NCBI GenBank assembly: GCA_903838035.1
Contig: CAILWW010000077.1
Location: 1-39,082, forward strand
DNA length: 39,082 nt
Source of the DNA: an uncultured Actinomycetes bacterium
GTDB lineage: Bacteria > Actinomycetota > Actinomycetes > Nanopelagicales > Nanopelagicaceae
Direction: 5' to 3'
The position numbers were made by a program, and so were the translations under genes. Below are positions 18,476 through 26,697 of this stretch, piece by piece (positions within the stretch are counted from its first letter, which is position 1; each line of letters opens with the position of its first letter). The notes beneath the pieces were generated by a model. It saw only the letters and a program-made list of their open reading frames with translations, had not been told where the DNA came from and did no database searches.

Positions 18476-19105
18476 TTAATTATTTGCTACATAGTTATTG
18501 CTGGGTATGGTCTCCGTCGGAGCCTGTGTCCAGCAATTGGCTTTTATCGAGCCAACAAAATATCCATCTTGCAGTGCAACCGGAGTGATGAGATAAATGG
18601 TCGTAATCTGCTTGGCACTCGTACCTGCCGCATACGTGTGCAATGTACCGAGCAGGCTCTTTGTAACCGGATCGCGATAGAGAGCCGAGTCAATCTCCCA
18701 ATAGTTACACGCGCTTGTTGAGGCCACCTGGAGCGCCCCGCAAACATGAGTCACACAGGTCTGTGAATCCTTGTAAAGATTAGATTTAGTGCCAGCCCCC
18801 GCCAATACTCCTTGCAGCTCTTTGGCTGAGGGGACTTTCCCATAGACACTGCCGCCACTAATGAAGTTGGCTGGTGGCCATTTGGGTGAAGGTGAAGGTA
18901 GCGGTTTTACATTTCGGCGGCGATAAATTCGGTGGACTATTTTCTTTGGTGCAATCTTGGTTTTGGTGGTGGATTTAGTCGCAGTGGACTTTGCTGCTGT
19001 GGATTTACTGGTGGTGGGTTTTGGCGTTGCTTTCTTGGTTGCAGCGCTTACTGGACCCGGAGTTATGAAAGAAATAAGTAGGGCGAGTGCAATTAATCTC
19101 TTCAC
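18476..19105 (-). CDS. Exported protein of unknown function with four cysteines
   Basis: I do not recognise this 209-residue protein. It starts with a signal peptide (basic MKR, hydrophobic core, likely cleavage after VSA near residue 21). A Thr/Ser/Lys/Ala-rich low-complexity stretch (about 23-57) and a basic-proline segment come next, then a compact domain from about residue 80. That domain has four cysteines: two in the TCVTHVC segment, one in STSACNYW and one in ANCWTQ, enough for two disulfides. It overlaps the ABC-2 permease stop by four bases, so it is the last gene of an exporter operon. It could be an exported substrate, an accessory factor or a wall-associated protein. The Lys/Thr linker suggests contact with the cell wall. 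Confidence 0.8.
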   Translation of the reverse strand: MKRLIALALLISFITPGPVSAATKKATPKPTTSKSTAAKSTATKSTTKTKIAPKKIVHRIYRRRNVKPLPSPSPKWPPANFISGGSVYGKVPSAKELQGVLAGAGTKSNLYKDSQTCVTHVCGALQVASTSACNYWEIDSALYRDPVTKSLLGTLHTYAAGTSAKQITTIYLITPVALQDGYFVGSIKANCWTQAPTETIPSNNYVANN

Positions 19106-19893
19106 TTTTCATCTCCCCAACGGAAGCTGCGAACCGCCCAAATCGTTCCACCGATAATCCAGAGCAGCAAGATCAACCACATCTTCCCAAGCTCCCAAGA
19201 GTGAGCCGGCTCCTTAGCCGCAAAACTCTGAGGGAGAAAGACCGAACGCATACCTTGAGTCAGCCACTTCAATGGAAATAGCGCCGCAAATTGTTGCATC
19301 CATTTAGGTAAGTCGGAGAAGACAAAGAATACGCCAGAGATAAATTGCAGAACGATAACTACGGGGGAGACCAGCGCTGAGGCACCGCGCCCACTCTTAG
19401 GAATGGATGAAAATGCTATTCCTAGAATTGTTGATGCTATCGATCCAACGATAAGTAGCAGTAGGAAGCGCAACCAGAGCGAGGTATTGATGGGGAAGTG
19501 AAGACCAAAGAAAAATCGGCCAATGACGATGAGCAGGGCAACCTGAACAATCATCGCAAAGAGCACGACAATTGCCTTGCCGATGAAGTAAGAGATGGGA
19601 GACATCGGAATTCCGCGAAGCCGCTTCAGCGTTCCCATATCGCGCTCCATTGGGATGAAAATTGCTAATTGTTGGAATCCGGTGTTGACCAGACCGGAGG
19701 CGATCATGCCCGCTACAAAATATTGACTAAAACTCACGCCCGGAGCAATGGTGTTTTTAAATACCGAGCCGAAGATAAAGAGCAAGATAACCGGAAAGGC
19801 GAGGGTAAAGACAACGGACTCTCGCTGGCGCAGGAATTGCAGAACTTCTAGGCGTCCGCGAAGGAGTCCGACTTTAATAATCGATGGCTTCAT
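19102..19893 (-). CDS. ABC-2 type transporter permease
   Basis: This 263-residue protein has six hydrophobic segments and the layout of ABC-2 permeases (a cytoplasmic N-terminal stretch, helix 1 near residue 28, a helix/re-entrant region ending near LRGIPMSPISYFIGKA, and further helices around 110, 140, 175 and 240). ABC-2 systems usually export drugs, lipids or glycans. It overlaps the ATPase gene upstream and the exported protein gene downstream by four bases each, so all three are co-translated. The substrate cannot be told from sequence. Confidence 0.88.
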   Translation of the reverse strand: MKPSIIKVGLLRGRLEVLQFLRQRESVVFTLAFPVILLFIFGSVFKNTIAPGVSFSQYFVAGMIASGLVNTGFQQLAIFIPMERDMGTLKRLRGIPMSPISYFIGKAIVVLFAMIVQVALLIVIGRFFFGLHFPINTSLWLRFLLLLIVGSIASTILGIAFSSIPKSGRGASALVSPVVIVLQFISGVFFVFSDLPKWMQQFAALFPLKWLTQGMRSVFLPQSFAAKEPAHSWELGKMWLILLLWIIGGTIWAVRSFRWGDEK

Positions 19894-20765
19894 GAGTGAC
19901 CAATCATCTGTAAATAAATATCTTCCAATGAGGGTCTGGTGACGCTTAACTCTGGCACTTCTCCATTAAAGCGTTCAGCCAGCTTTGCTACCTCCTGCGT
20001 AGGATGTTCAGTCTCAATAATTTGAGTGCTTCCGTCCTCCAACCAAGCGACTCTCGCCTTTGCTTCATTGCGTTTGCCAAGAGTGGATGGTGTGGCAATT
20101 TCGATTATTTTGCCATCGGCTATGACCGCGACGCGATCTGCCAGCGCCTCGGCTTCATCGAGATAGTGTGTGGTCAAGACGATAGTTGTACCAAGCGCTT
20201 TGAGCGATCTAATAAGTTCCCAAAAATCTCGGCGTGCTTCCGGGTCGAAACCCGTGGTCGGTTCATCGAGAAAGAGAATTTCTGGCGATCCAATAATGCC
20301 CAGCGCTACATCTAAACGGCGACGTTGTCCGCCGGATAGCGTACGAATCTTTGCATCCGCCTTCTCGCGCAATCCGACTGAATCAATTACCTCTTCGGGC
20401 GATTTTGGGTTGGTGTAATAATGGGCGAAATGGGAGATGGTTTCGCGGACGCTGAGATCTCCGGCATCACTCGCGCTCTGCAGAACTATTCCGATCCGAT
20501 TGCGCCAATGAAGTTCATCTGAGCTAAGTGCTTGGGGATCCATATCTAGAACTTTGACCTCACCCGAATCACGACGGCGATATCCCTCGAGAATTTCAAC
20601 TGTGGTGGTCTTGCCGGCGCCATTTGGCCCCAAGATGGCAAAGATTTCACCATAGGCAATCTCGAAGGTAACTCCATCGACCGCCCACTTGGTTCCGAGC
20701 ACCTTATCGGGATAGCCCTTGCGTAGCTCTCGCACAGAGATAGCGGGAGAATTGGAGGGGGACAT
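19890..20765 (-). CDS. ABC transporter ATP-binding protein (DrrA/ABC-2 type)
   Basis: The ATPase that powers the adjacent permease. From ATG 20765 it has 291 residues with Walker A GPNGAGKT at 46-53, the signature LSGGQ at 143-147, Walker B ILFLDE at 163-168 and the switch histidine in LTTHYLDEAEALAD. The C-terminal extension ending RPSLEDIYLQM is typical of ABC-2 export ATPases of the daunorubicin-resistance type. An ATG at 20822 would add 19 hydrophilic residues with no family likeness and is rejected. On the minus strand CAAGAT lies six bases before ATG 20765. Confidence 0.93.
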   Translation of the reverse strand: MSPSNSPAISVRELRKGYPDKVLGTKWAVDGVTFEIAYGEIFAILGPNGAGKTTTVEILEGYRRRDSGEVKVLDMDPQALSSDELHWRNRIGIVLQSASDAGDLSVRETISHFAHYYTNPKSPEEVIDSVGLREKADAKIRTLSGGQRRRLDVALGIIGSPEILFLDEPTTGFDPEARRDFWELIRSLKALGTTIVLTTHYLDEAEALADRVAVIADGKIIEIATPSTLGKRNEAKARVAWLEDGSTQIIETEHPTQEVAKLAERFNGEVPELSVTRPSLEDIYLQMIGHS

Positions 20766-20771
20766 ATGTAT

Positions 20772-20777
20772 ATCTTG
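20772..20777 (-). promoter_or_regulatory. Weak -10-like hexamer for the ABC exporter operon
   Basis: CAAGAT on the minus strand, six bases before ATG 20765. It matches only the A and last T of TANNNT, at the spacing seen in other promoters of the window. It lies in the 101-base divergent gap 20766-20866, which holds no gene. Confidence 0.25.
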
Positions 20778-20802
20778 CCCTAGGTCACACTTGTGCGCCG
20801 AA

Positions 20803-20831
20803 TTGAGTTTGCTCTTATCCACGCGTATTTG
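20803..20831 (+). promoter_or_regulatory. Candidate promoter of the small zinc-binding protein gene
   Basis: TTGAGT (20803-20808) and TATTTG (20826-20831) are separated by 17 bases, upstream of ATG 20867. A second possibility is a leaderless start using CAGAAT at 20855-20860, six bases before the ATG. Neither is decisive. Confidence 0.25.
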
Positions 20832-20866
20832 GAGAAATTTTTCTGTGAATATCGCAGAATAGCCCT

Positions 20867-21193
20867 ATGAGCCCCCGTCGCAATCACCCTAAACGGCGTG
20901 GGAGCGCACCTGCTCATTCTGATGAAGATCAGCGAGATTTTGGATTTTCTGGTGCAACCATTGAAGAGCACCATGAAGGCAATTACATGGTGCGCAAGAT
21001 TACGGGTTCTAGTTCTAACAAGCCTTATCGATGCCCTGGTTGCGATCAACTTATTCCTACCGCAACTCCACACATCGTTGCCTGGCCGGAAGATGATTTA
21101 GAGAGCAGGCGCCATTGGCACACGCCATGTTGGAGTAAGAAGAAAGATCGCGCTCCTAAAATTCAACGAACACGGGATGCGCCGAGATATTAG
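20867..21193 (+). CDS. Conserved actinobacterial small zinc-finger-like protein
   Basis: This 108-residue basic protein belongs to a family widespread in Actinobacteria, often misnamed ATP/GTP-binding protein. The conserved core is VRKITGSSSNKPYRCPGC, then HIVAWPEDD and RRHWHTPCW. The CPGC pair with the later His and Cys residues could bind one zinc ion. The ends are rich in Arg, Lys and Pro, which suggests nucleic acid contact. Function is unknown. Its stop TAG overlaps the convergent aldehyde dehydrogenase stop within TTAG at 21190-21193. Confidence 0.85.
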   Translation: MSPRRNHPKRRGSAPAHSDEDQRDFGFSGATIEEHHEGNYMVRKITGSSSNKPYRCPGCDQLIPTATPHIVAWPEDDLESRRHWHTPCWSKKKDRAPKIQRTRDAPRY

Positions 21194-22662
21194 CCAAGGC
21201 CTTTATTGTGCAACAAGCGGATTGCCTTCTTAATAAAACCATCGGCAAAAGCGGTGCGTTTAAATGTTGTGAACTCCACGGGGATTGGAAATATCTGTTT
21301 CACCATTGTTCGAGGATAAGTAAATTCTAAGAGCCCTTCTGGGCCATGGATTCGACCATATCCGCTGTTGCGAACTCCGCCAAATGGAACGGAGGCAATC
21401 GCAGCAAATGCAATCACCGAGTTCACTGAAACCATTCCACATTTAAGGGCTCGAGCGATCTTCTTGCCGTGGCGTTTTGAAAATACCGCAGCTGATAAGC
21501 CATACGAGCTGGCATTGGCCAGGTTAATTGCTGCCGCTGCACTTGGGACTCGATTGATTGCCAGCGTTGGTCCAAAGGTCTCGTCAGTCATAGCAAGTGA
21601 ATCTTCTGGAACGTTGACCATAATGACTGGCTCTACAAATGGCGCCTTTACCGAGTGAGTATCTCCTACTAGGAAGCTCGCACCTTTACTTGCAGCATCA
21701 TTGAGATGGTTTTGGATGACCGCAAGCTGTGATGGCATCGTGGCCGGGCCGTAGTTTCCATCTTTGCCGGGCTTAATCTCCTTTGCCATCGCGGTAATAA
21801 TGGCGAGGAATTTATCTGCAACATCTTCTACGACATAGAGTCGCTCTGCACCAATACACGTTTGACCAGCGTTAGACATAGCGGACCAAAGCGCATATTC
21901 AGCTGCCTTCTCTAAATTGGCATCGCTGGCCACAATGATGGGATCTTTTCCGCCACACTCAAGAACGACGGGAACCATTCTGGTCGCGCAATTTGCGGCA
22001 ACAAGTTTGGCGGTTCGAGTAGATCCAGTGAAGGAAACTTTATTTACTGCGCTCTCGGTCAAGAATTTTCCGGTCTCTGGCAGACCTGTAACAGTTGTGA
22101 ATAAATTTTCAATGGGAGAAATCTCGGCAAAGGTGCGGGCAAGTAGTGAGCCAACGCCAGGTGTGTACTCACTTGGTTTGAAGACCACGGCGTTACCAGC
22201 CGCGAGGGCATATGCGATTGAGCCCATCGGAGTGAAAATTGGGTAATTCCAAGGTCCAATAACTCCAACAACTCCAAATGGAACACGGTCTACCACGGAG
22301 CTCATATTGAACATCAATATGCCAGATGGTCGGCGTTGTGGCGAGAGAACTTTCTCTGCACTCTTTGCTGCCCAGGCTAGATGTCCGATAGCTAATGTCG
22401 CTTCCAAGGTTGCATCGCTCAGCGGCTTTCCAGTTTCAGATTTAATCAGAGTTGCAATCTCATCAATTTTTGAAGTTAAGAGCGCACACCAAGCGAGCAG
22501 CACCTTCTTTCGCGCTGTGAAGGTATAACTTTGCCAGCGCTCAGCGGCGAGATGTGCCCGCGAAACGCAAGCATCTACCTCTTCCCGAGAATGATTTGGA
22601 TATTGCGCGAGGACCAATCTCGTAACAGGGTCATGGCTATCGAAAGTGGCGGCAATACTCAT
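21190..22662 (-). CDS. NAD(P)-dependent aldehyde dehydrogenase (succinate-semialdehyde dehydrogenase-like)
   Basis: This 490-residue ALDH oxidises an aldehyde to its acid. Catalytic residues are in place: Asn139 in GPWNYP, Glu235 in LECGGKDP and the nucleophile Cys269 in SNAGQTCIGAERLYV. The family ELGGK motif reads ECGGK here. The C-terminal tail beyond the ALDH fold is basic and hydrophobic, as in actinobacterial GabD2-like enzymes, and may contact the membrane. Substrate is not certain; succinate semialdehyde or a medium-chain aldehyde are options. It shares a 22-base divergent promoter region with the alpha/beta hydrolase. Confidence 0.93.
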   Translation of the reverse strand: MSIAATFDSHDPVTRLVLAQYPNHSREEVDACVSRAHLAAERWQSYTFTARKKVLLAWCALLTSKIDEIATLIKSETGKPLSDATLEATLAIGHLAWAAKSAEKVLSPQRRPSGILMFNMSSVVDRVPFGVVGVIGPWNYPIFTPMGSIAYALAAGNAVVFKPSEYTPGVGSLLARTFAEISPIENLFTTVTGLPETGKFLTESAVNKVSFTGSTRTAKLVAANCATRMVPVVLECGGKDPIIVASDANLEKAAEYALWSAMSNAGQTCIGAERLYVVEDVADKFLAIITAMAKEIKPGKDGNYGPATMPSQLAVIQNHLNDAASKGASFLVGDTHSVKAPFVEPVIMVNVPEDSLAMTDETFGPTLAINRVPSAAAAINLANASSYGLSAAVFSKRHGKKIARALKCGMVSVNSVIAFAAIASVPFGGVRNSGYGRIHGPEGLLEFTYPRTMVKQIFPIPVEFTTFKRTAFADGFIKKAIRLLHNKGLG

Positions 22663-22668
22663 GGGCTA

Positions 22669-22674
22669 AGACTA
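22669..22674 (-). promoter_or_regulatory. -10 element for leaderless aldehyde dehydrogenase gene
   Basis: On the minus strand TAGTCT (22674 to 22669), six bases, then ATG at 22662. It overlaps the -10 of the opposite gene by two bases. Confidence 0.6.
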
Positions 22675-22678
22675 AACT
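22673..22678 (+). promoter_or_regulatory. -10 element for leaderless hydrolase gene
   Basis: TAAACT, six bases, then GTG at 22685. It is interlocked with the minus-strand -10 of the aldehyde dehydrogenase, so polymerase can bind only one of the two at a time. Confidence 0.6.
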
Positions 22679-22684
22679 TCTTTC

Positions 22685-23395
22685 GTGCCTGAGTTAATAC
22701 GTCCCAGTACCGTTTTGCCAGCAAATCGTCGCCCGATCTCCATAACCACCGCCGATGGCTTGAAATTAGTCGGCGAAGTAGCCACCCCACTCGCACCACG
22801 CGTGGCAACGTTGCTCTGCCTCCATCCGCTGCCCACTCATGGCGGGATGATGGATAGCCATATTCTTAAGAAAGCAGCCAATCGCTTACCGGCAATGGCT
22901 GATATTGAGATTGTTCGATTTAATACTCGTGGAACCTCCAGCGAATCTGGCACCAGTGAAGGTGCCTTCGATTTTGGAAATGCCGAGCGGCTTGATGTTG
23001 AGGCAGCCATCAACTTTGCCTTAGAACAATTACAGGCAGAGAACCTTTGGGTACTTGGTTGGAGTTTTGGTACCGATATGGCGATTCGTTACGCACGAGA
23101 TTCTCACGTTAAAGGTTTGATCTTGCTTAGCCCACCGCTTCGCACTTCTACTTCAGAAGATTTAGATTTCTGGGCGAGCGATGGCAGACCGATTACGGCG
23201 CTCATTCCAGAGCATGATGATTATTTAAAACCGCCTGAAGCAGCAGTGAAATTTGCGCCGATACCCCAAATCAAGTTGGTAAACGTTGATGAGGCCAAGC
23301 ATCTTTGGGTGGGCGAGCCATCGGTCTATCGAGTCTTAACCGAAGTAGTTTCGATGCTCAACCCAGTGGCGCTGCCATTGCCGGAGGAGTTTTAA
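22685..23395 (+). CDS. Alpha/beta hydrolase
   Basis: This 236-residue protein has the alpha/beta hydrolase layout: the oxyanion segment CLHPLPTHGGMMDS after strand 3, a nucleophile elbow GWSFG (Ser near residue 127), a likely acid in PEHDDY near 180 and His in EAKHLWVG near 201. It resembles small actinobacterial carboxylesterase or dienelactone hydrolase-like proteins; the substrate is unknown. It starts at GTG 22685 with a -10 hexamer six bases upstream. Its stop overlaps the convergent AI-2E permease gene by four bases. Divergence from an aldehyde dehydrogenase hints at a shared pathway, but this is weak evidence. Confidence 0.88.
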   Translation: MPELIRPSTVLPANRRPISITTADGLKLVGEVATPLAPRVATLLCLHPLPTHGGMMDSHILKKAANRLPAMADIEIVRFNTRGTSSESGTSEGAFDFGNAERLDVEAAINFALEQLQAENLWVLGWSFGTDMAIRYARDSHVKGLILLSPPLRTSTSEDLDFWASDGRPITALIPEHDDYLKPPEAAVKFAPIPQIKLVNVDEAKHLWVGEPSVYRVLTEVVSMLNPVALPLPEEF

Positions 23396-24504
23396 CCCTT
23401 CTCACTTCTTGGATATATAACTTCATCCATTATTAACATCACCGCAGCGGCTATTGGCACCGCCAAAATTCCACCAACTAGTCCCAAGAGACTCGTGCCG
23501 ATGAGAGCTGCGATGATGGTGACTAGTCCTGGAATAGAGAGCGAGCGTTTCATGATGCGCGGCATGATGATGTAATTCTCTATCTGCACATAGATCAGAT
23601 ATGCGATAAAAACTATTAAGGCCGTTAAGGGAGATTTAGTTAGTGCAACCATCGAAAAGGCGGCGATTCCGAGTAGGTGTCCAATTAAAGGTATGAGTCC
23701 ACAAATAAAGACTAGGACCGCTACCGCAGTTGCATACGGGATACGTAGCGCTTCGGCGAGTATGAGCGCAAAGATGCCAGCAATTAGGGCGACGGTTGCT
23801 TGGCCGCCGACGAAAACACCGACCCGATAAATAATTGCATCGCTGAGTTTTGCAACTCGGGGACGACGAGAGAGTGGAACCAAGCGATATGCAACGTTGG
23901 TTACGGTAGGAAGCGAGGCAAGAAAGTAGAGAGTAAGAACGAGAATTGTTAGGCCGGCAATAGCGCCTGAGATGACTGCCTTACCAACACCGATCACTCC
24001 GCCAAATGCACCAATGACAAATTGGCCATCTTTAATTGACGAGCTAACTTTCTTTTGAATCGCATCAATAAAGCCATAGTGTGAATTTAGGTTGTTCAGA
24101 ATGGTGTTGTGTTTGAGATTTGCCACGATATTTGGAGCATTTTTTAGCAACAAGTTGACTTGATCAACAATTGGAGGAATTGCGAGCGAGCCAAAGAGTG
24201 CAATGACGGCTAATACGATTGCAACAATAATTCCTACCGCGGCACCACGCTTGATTCCGCGGCGCTCAAAGAAGAGAACGGCGGGGTTTAACCCGGCAGC
24301 GAAGAAGAGCGAGATCAGGATTAGGACAAAGACTTGACTGGCTGAGGCAAAGGCTCGGAGCAGGGTGATGGAGGTGATGGCTCCGGCTGCTGCTAGAAAA
24401 CCGAAGTAGAAGGGATGGCCTCGATCCAGCGGCGCTCCACTTGCTCCAAAATCTTCCGGTACCCGCGCAGTTGCAGCCTTCTCTAATCTTTTTGGGAGAG
24501 CCAT
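23392..24504 (-). CDS. AI-2E family (PerM/UPF0118) transporter
   Basis: This 370-residue membrane protein has about eight hydrophobic helices, a large loop around residues 105-150, and the family C-terminal pattern FICGLIPLIGHLLGIAAF, then YVQIENYIIMPRIMKRSLSI and GLVTIIAALIGTSLLGLVGG. Members export autoinducer-2 or act as antiporters; the substrate here is unknown. TTG 24510 would add two residues; ATG 24504 is preferred because TACCAT lies exactly six bases before it, fitting a leaderless transcript. It is divergent from the DUF4032 gene. Confidence 0.92.
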   Translation of the reverse strand: MALPKRLEKAATARVPEDFGASGAPLDRGHPFYFGFLAAAGAITSITLLRAFASASQVFVLILISLFFAAGLNPAVLFFERRGIKRGAAVGIIVAIVLAVIALFGSLAIPPIVDQVNLLLKNAPNIVANLKHNTILNNLNSHYGFIDAIQKKVSSSIKDGQFVIGAFGGVIGVGKAVISGAIAGLTILVLTLYFLASLPTVTNVAYRLVPLSRRPRVAKLSDAIIYRVGVFVGGQATVALIAGIFALILAEALRIPYATAVAVLVFICGLIPLIGHLLGIAAFSMVALTKSPLTALIVFIAYLIYVQIENYIIMPRIMKRSLSIPGLVTIIAALIGTSLLGLVGGILAVPIAAAVMLIMDEVIYPRSEKG

Positions 24505-24510
24505 ATCCAA

Positions 24511-24516
24511 ATGGTA
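24511..24516 (-). promoter_or_regulatory. -10 element for leaderless AI-2E family transporter gene
   Basis: On the minus strand TACCAT (24516 to 24511), six bases, then ATG at 24504. The spacing decides between this ATG and the TTG at 24510. Confidence 0.55.
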
Positions 24517-24541
24517 TCGAGTTCATGTGCGCTTCTTGCGT

Positions 24542-24547
24542 TAATAC
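24542..24547 (+). promoter_or_regulatory. -10-like element for the DUF4032 gene
   Basis: TAATAC, then six bases (GAGAGA) and ATG at 24554. The last base deviates from TANNNT, and GAGAGA could act as a weak ribosome site placed unusually close. Confidence 0.35.
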
Positions 24548-24553
24548 GAGAGA

Positions 24554-25801
24554 ATGCTCCTTGTGACGGGCCTAAAAATCACTGGATTAGCGGAAGAGAT
24601 GAGTTCGCTAGCGCGTTTACCGTGGTCCCAACCCTTGGAAGATTGGCCAGAAGATTCAGCTCTGACCCAGATGCGCGGTATCTCTCGCCACATAGTCCGC
24701 TTGGTTCGCCCTACCCATGATCCCGACTCCGAGGTTTATGCGGTTAAAGAGACGGTTCCGGAATTCGCCAATCGCGAATACACGACGCTGCGAGAGCTAA
24801 ATGCCCGCCTGGCACCTTGCGTGGAGCCGGTTGCGGTGATTGATGGGCGCACCGATTTTCAAGGCGATCCGCTTCCAGCCGCGTTAGCTACTCGCTATCT
24901 TCCTTACTCACTTCCATATCGAGTGATCTTGAGTGGATCTGTGACACCACATGAAATTACAAATATGGCTAATGCCTTGGCGCTGCTATTGGTGCGGCTT
25001 CATTTGCTCGGTTTCTGGTGGGGCGATTGTTCGCTCTCAAACACTCTCTTTCGCCGAGATGCCGATCAATTTGCGGCCTATTTAGTAGATGCCGAAACTG
25101 GCGAGTTTCAACAGAGCCTGAGTGATGGCCAACGGGAACATGATTTAGATATTGCACTTTTCAATGTGGCGGCCGAGTTGGAAGATTTAGCAATCGCTGG
25201 CGTTTTGCATCCTGGAATGGATCCGATTCGCGCAAGTGATGGAGTTATACGTAGATATCGCCGACTTTGGAAGATGCTTAAAGAACCACAAATACTTGAT
25301 GCCGATGATCGCCATGCGGTGGAGAAGGCGATGCGTACATTGCAAGATCTAGGTTTTGCGGTGGAAGAGGTTGAAGTAACCGCAGTGGGGGATAAGGGAG
25401 AACTTCGTTTCACGCCCAAGCTAGTAGCTGCCGGATACCATCAACATCGATTACAAAGTCTGCTTGGGATCACCGCCGAAGAACTTCAAGCAAAGCGCCT
25501 GCTCGCTTCCTTTGATCGATACCGAGGTCGGGAGAAGAAGCCACTGCCACCTATCGAAGAGAGCGCTCGTCGTTGGTACACCGAAGTCTTCTCGCATGTA
25601 ATTCATCAGGTTCCAGATAACCTCCGCGGCCGAGTCGAGCCCGCGCAAATGTTCCATGAAATTCTTGAGCATCGCTGGTATCTCGGTGAGAAAGCTGGGC
25701 GAGACCTAGGTTTGGATCACGCAACGGCGGATTACATCGCCAATGTCCTACCGGTTCGAACCGACTCTGGCGTAAACGATAAACTTGGAGCGCGAATATG
25801 A
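24554..25801 (+). CDS. DUF4032 protein with kinase-like domain
   Basis: This 415-residue protein matches the actinobacterial DUF4032 family, sometimes named lipopolysaccharide kinase. The first half looks like a protein-kinase fold: YAVKE (the ATP lysine) near residue 70, a helix with REYTTLRELN, the catalytic-loop equivalent FWWGDCSLSNTLF near 156 with Asp and Asn, and YLVDAETGE near 176 in place of DFG. The second half is helical and holds the DUF4032 region. The substrate is unknown. The gene overlaps the YbbN-like gene by four bases (ATGA), which in turn overlaps an MFS gene, so the three form an operon. Confidence 0.85.
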   Translation: MLLVTGLKITGLAEEMSSLARLPWSQPLEDWPEDSALTQMRGISRHIVRLVRPTHDPDSEVYAVKETVPEFANREYTTLRELNARLAPCVEPVAVIDGRTDFQGDPLPAALATRYLPYSLPYRVILSGSVTPHEITNMANALALLLVRLHLLGFWWGDCSLSNTLFRRDADQFAAYLVDAETGEFQQSLSDGQREHDLDIALFNVAAELEDLAIAGVLHPGMDPIRASDGVIRRYRRLWKMLKEPQILDADDRHAVEKAMRTLQDLGFAVEEVEVTAVGDKGELRFTPKLVAAGYHQHRLQSLLGITAEELQAKRLLASFDRYRGREKKPLPPIEESARRWYTEVFSHVIHQVPDNLRGRVEPAQMFHEILEHRWYLGEKAGRDLGLDHATADYIANVLPVRTDSGVNDKLGARI

Positions 25802-26697
25802 ATATGCCTTCCTTGCCAAAGAATTTCGGCCAAGCCATTGATCTCAGCGCCTTAGGAAAGCCCGCCCCCGCTGCGGTGCAGGGAGCTGGCTATGAAGTTA
25901 ACTCCGAGAATCTCGTTAAAGAAATTCTTCCAGTCTCAAATCAGCGAGTAGTTTTCCTCGTTTGCTGGTCGCCGAGAAGTCAAGAATCCATCGAGTTATT
26001 ACAAGCTTTTAATACTCTTGCGCTGCAAGATCTTGGCCCCAATGGTGAGCCGGCATGGATATTGGCTTCGGTCAACGTTGATGTGGAACAGCAAGTTGCC
26101 GGCGCGCTTCAACTCCAGAGTGTTCCCACTGCCGTTGCAATTATTCAAGAACAGATTGCACCACTCTTTGAATCAAACTTGCCAGCCGATCAAATTCGTC
26201 TGATCATTGACAAAGTTCTCTCACTCGCAGCCGAACGTGGTGTAGGTCAGAGCCCGACACAATCAGCGCCGGTCGAAACCCCGGCTGAGCCAGAAGAGCT
26301 AGAAGCGATGGAGGCGATGGAGCGAGGCGATTTTGAAGGCGCGAAAGCCGCCTTCACTCGATGGTCAAACCGCAAACCTGCCGAACCTCTTGCCAAATTA
26401 GGTATCGCTCAATCAGAGCTCCTCATACGTATTAAAGGCGTGGACTCAGATGCGGCGCTTGCCGAAGCGATGAGCCATCCATTAAACGCCGAGCTAGCAA
26501 TGCGAGCGGCCGATATCGAGGTTTCGCAAGGAAACTATGAGGCCGCGTTCGAGCGTTTAATTACCCTGATTAAGGCCTTGGCTGGCGATGAGAAAAAGGC
26601 GCCGCGCGAACACTTGCTAGCGCTCTTCACGCTGGTGGATGCATCTGATCCAGCGCTGATTGCGGCTCGCAAAAAGCTAGCAAGCGCGCTCTACTGA
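25798..26697 (+). CDS. YbbN-like thioredoxin-fold/TPR co-chaperone
   Basis: This 299-residue protein has an N-terminal thioredoxin-like domain (about 30-140) and a C-terminal tetratricopeptide region (about 165-299), as in YbbN/CnoX chaperedoxins. The redox motif is lost: WSPRS at 57-61 replaces WCxxC, so it cannot be a dithiol oxidoreductase. Only Cys56 lies next to the site. It is more likely a holdase or adaptor. The start, ATG 25798, overlaps the DUF4032 stop; ATG 25804 is also possible. A YbbN-like gene lies near glgB-glgE in Mycobacterium too. Confidence 0.88.
   Translation: MNMPSLPKNFGQAIDLSALGKPAPAAVQGAGYEVNSENLVKEILPVSNQRVVFLVCWSPRSQESIELLQAFNTLALQDLGPNGEPAWILASVNVDVEQQVAGALQLQSVPTAVAIIQEQIAPLFESNLPADQIRLIIDKVLSLAAERGVGQSPTQSAPVETPAEPEELEAMEAMERGDFEGAKAAFTRWSNRKPAEPLAKLGIAQSELLIRIKGVDSDAALAEAMSHPLNAELAMRAADIEVSQGNYEAAFERLITLIKALAGDEKKAPREHLLALFTLVDASDPALIAARKKLASALY

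Noticed and set aside
20766-20822. N-terminal extension of the ABC ATPase to ATG 20822
   Set aside because: Nineteen hydrophilic residues not seen in ABC-2 ATPases; ATG 20765 fits the domain start.
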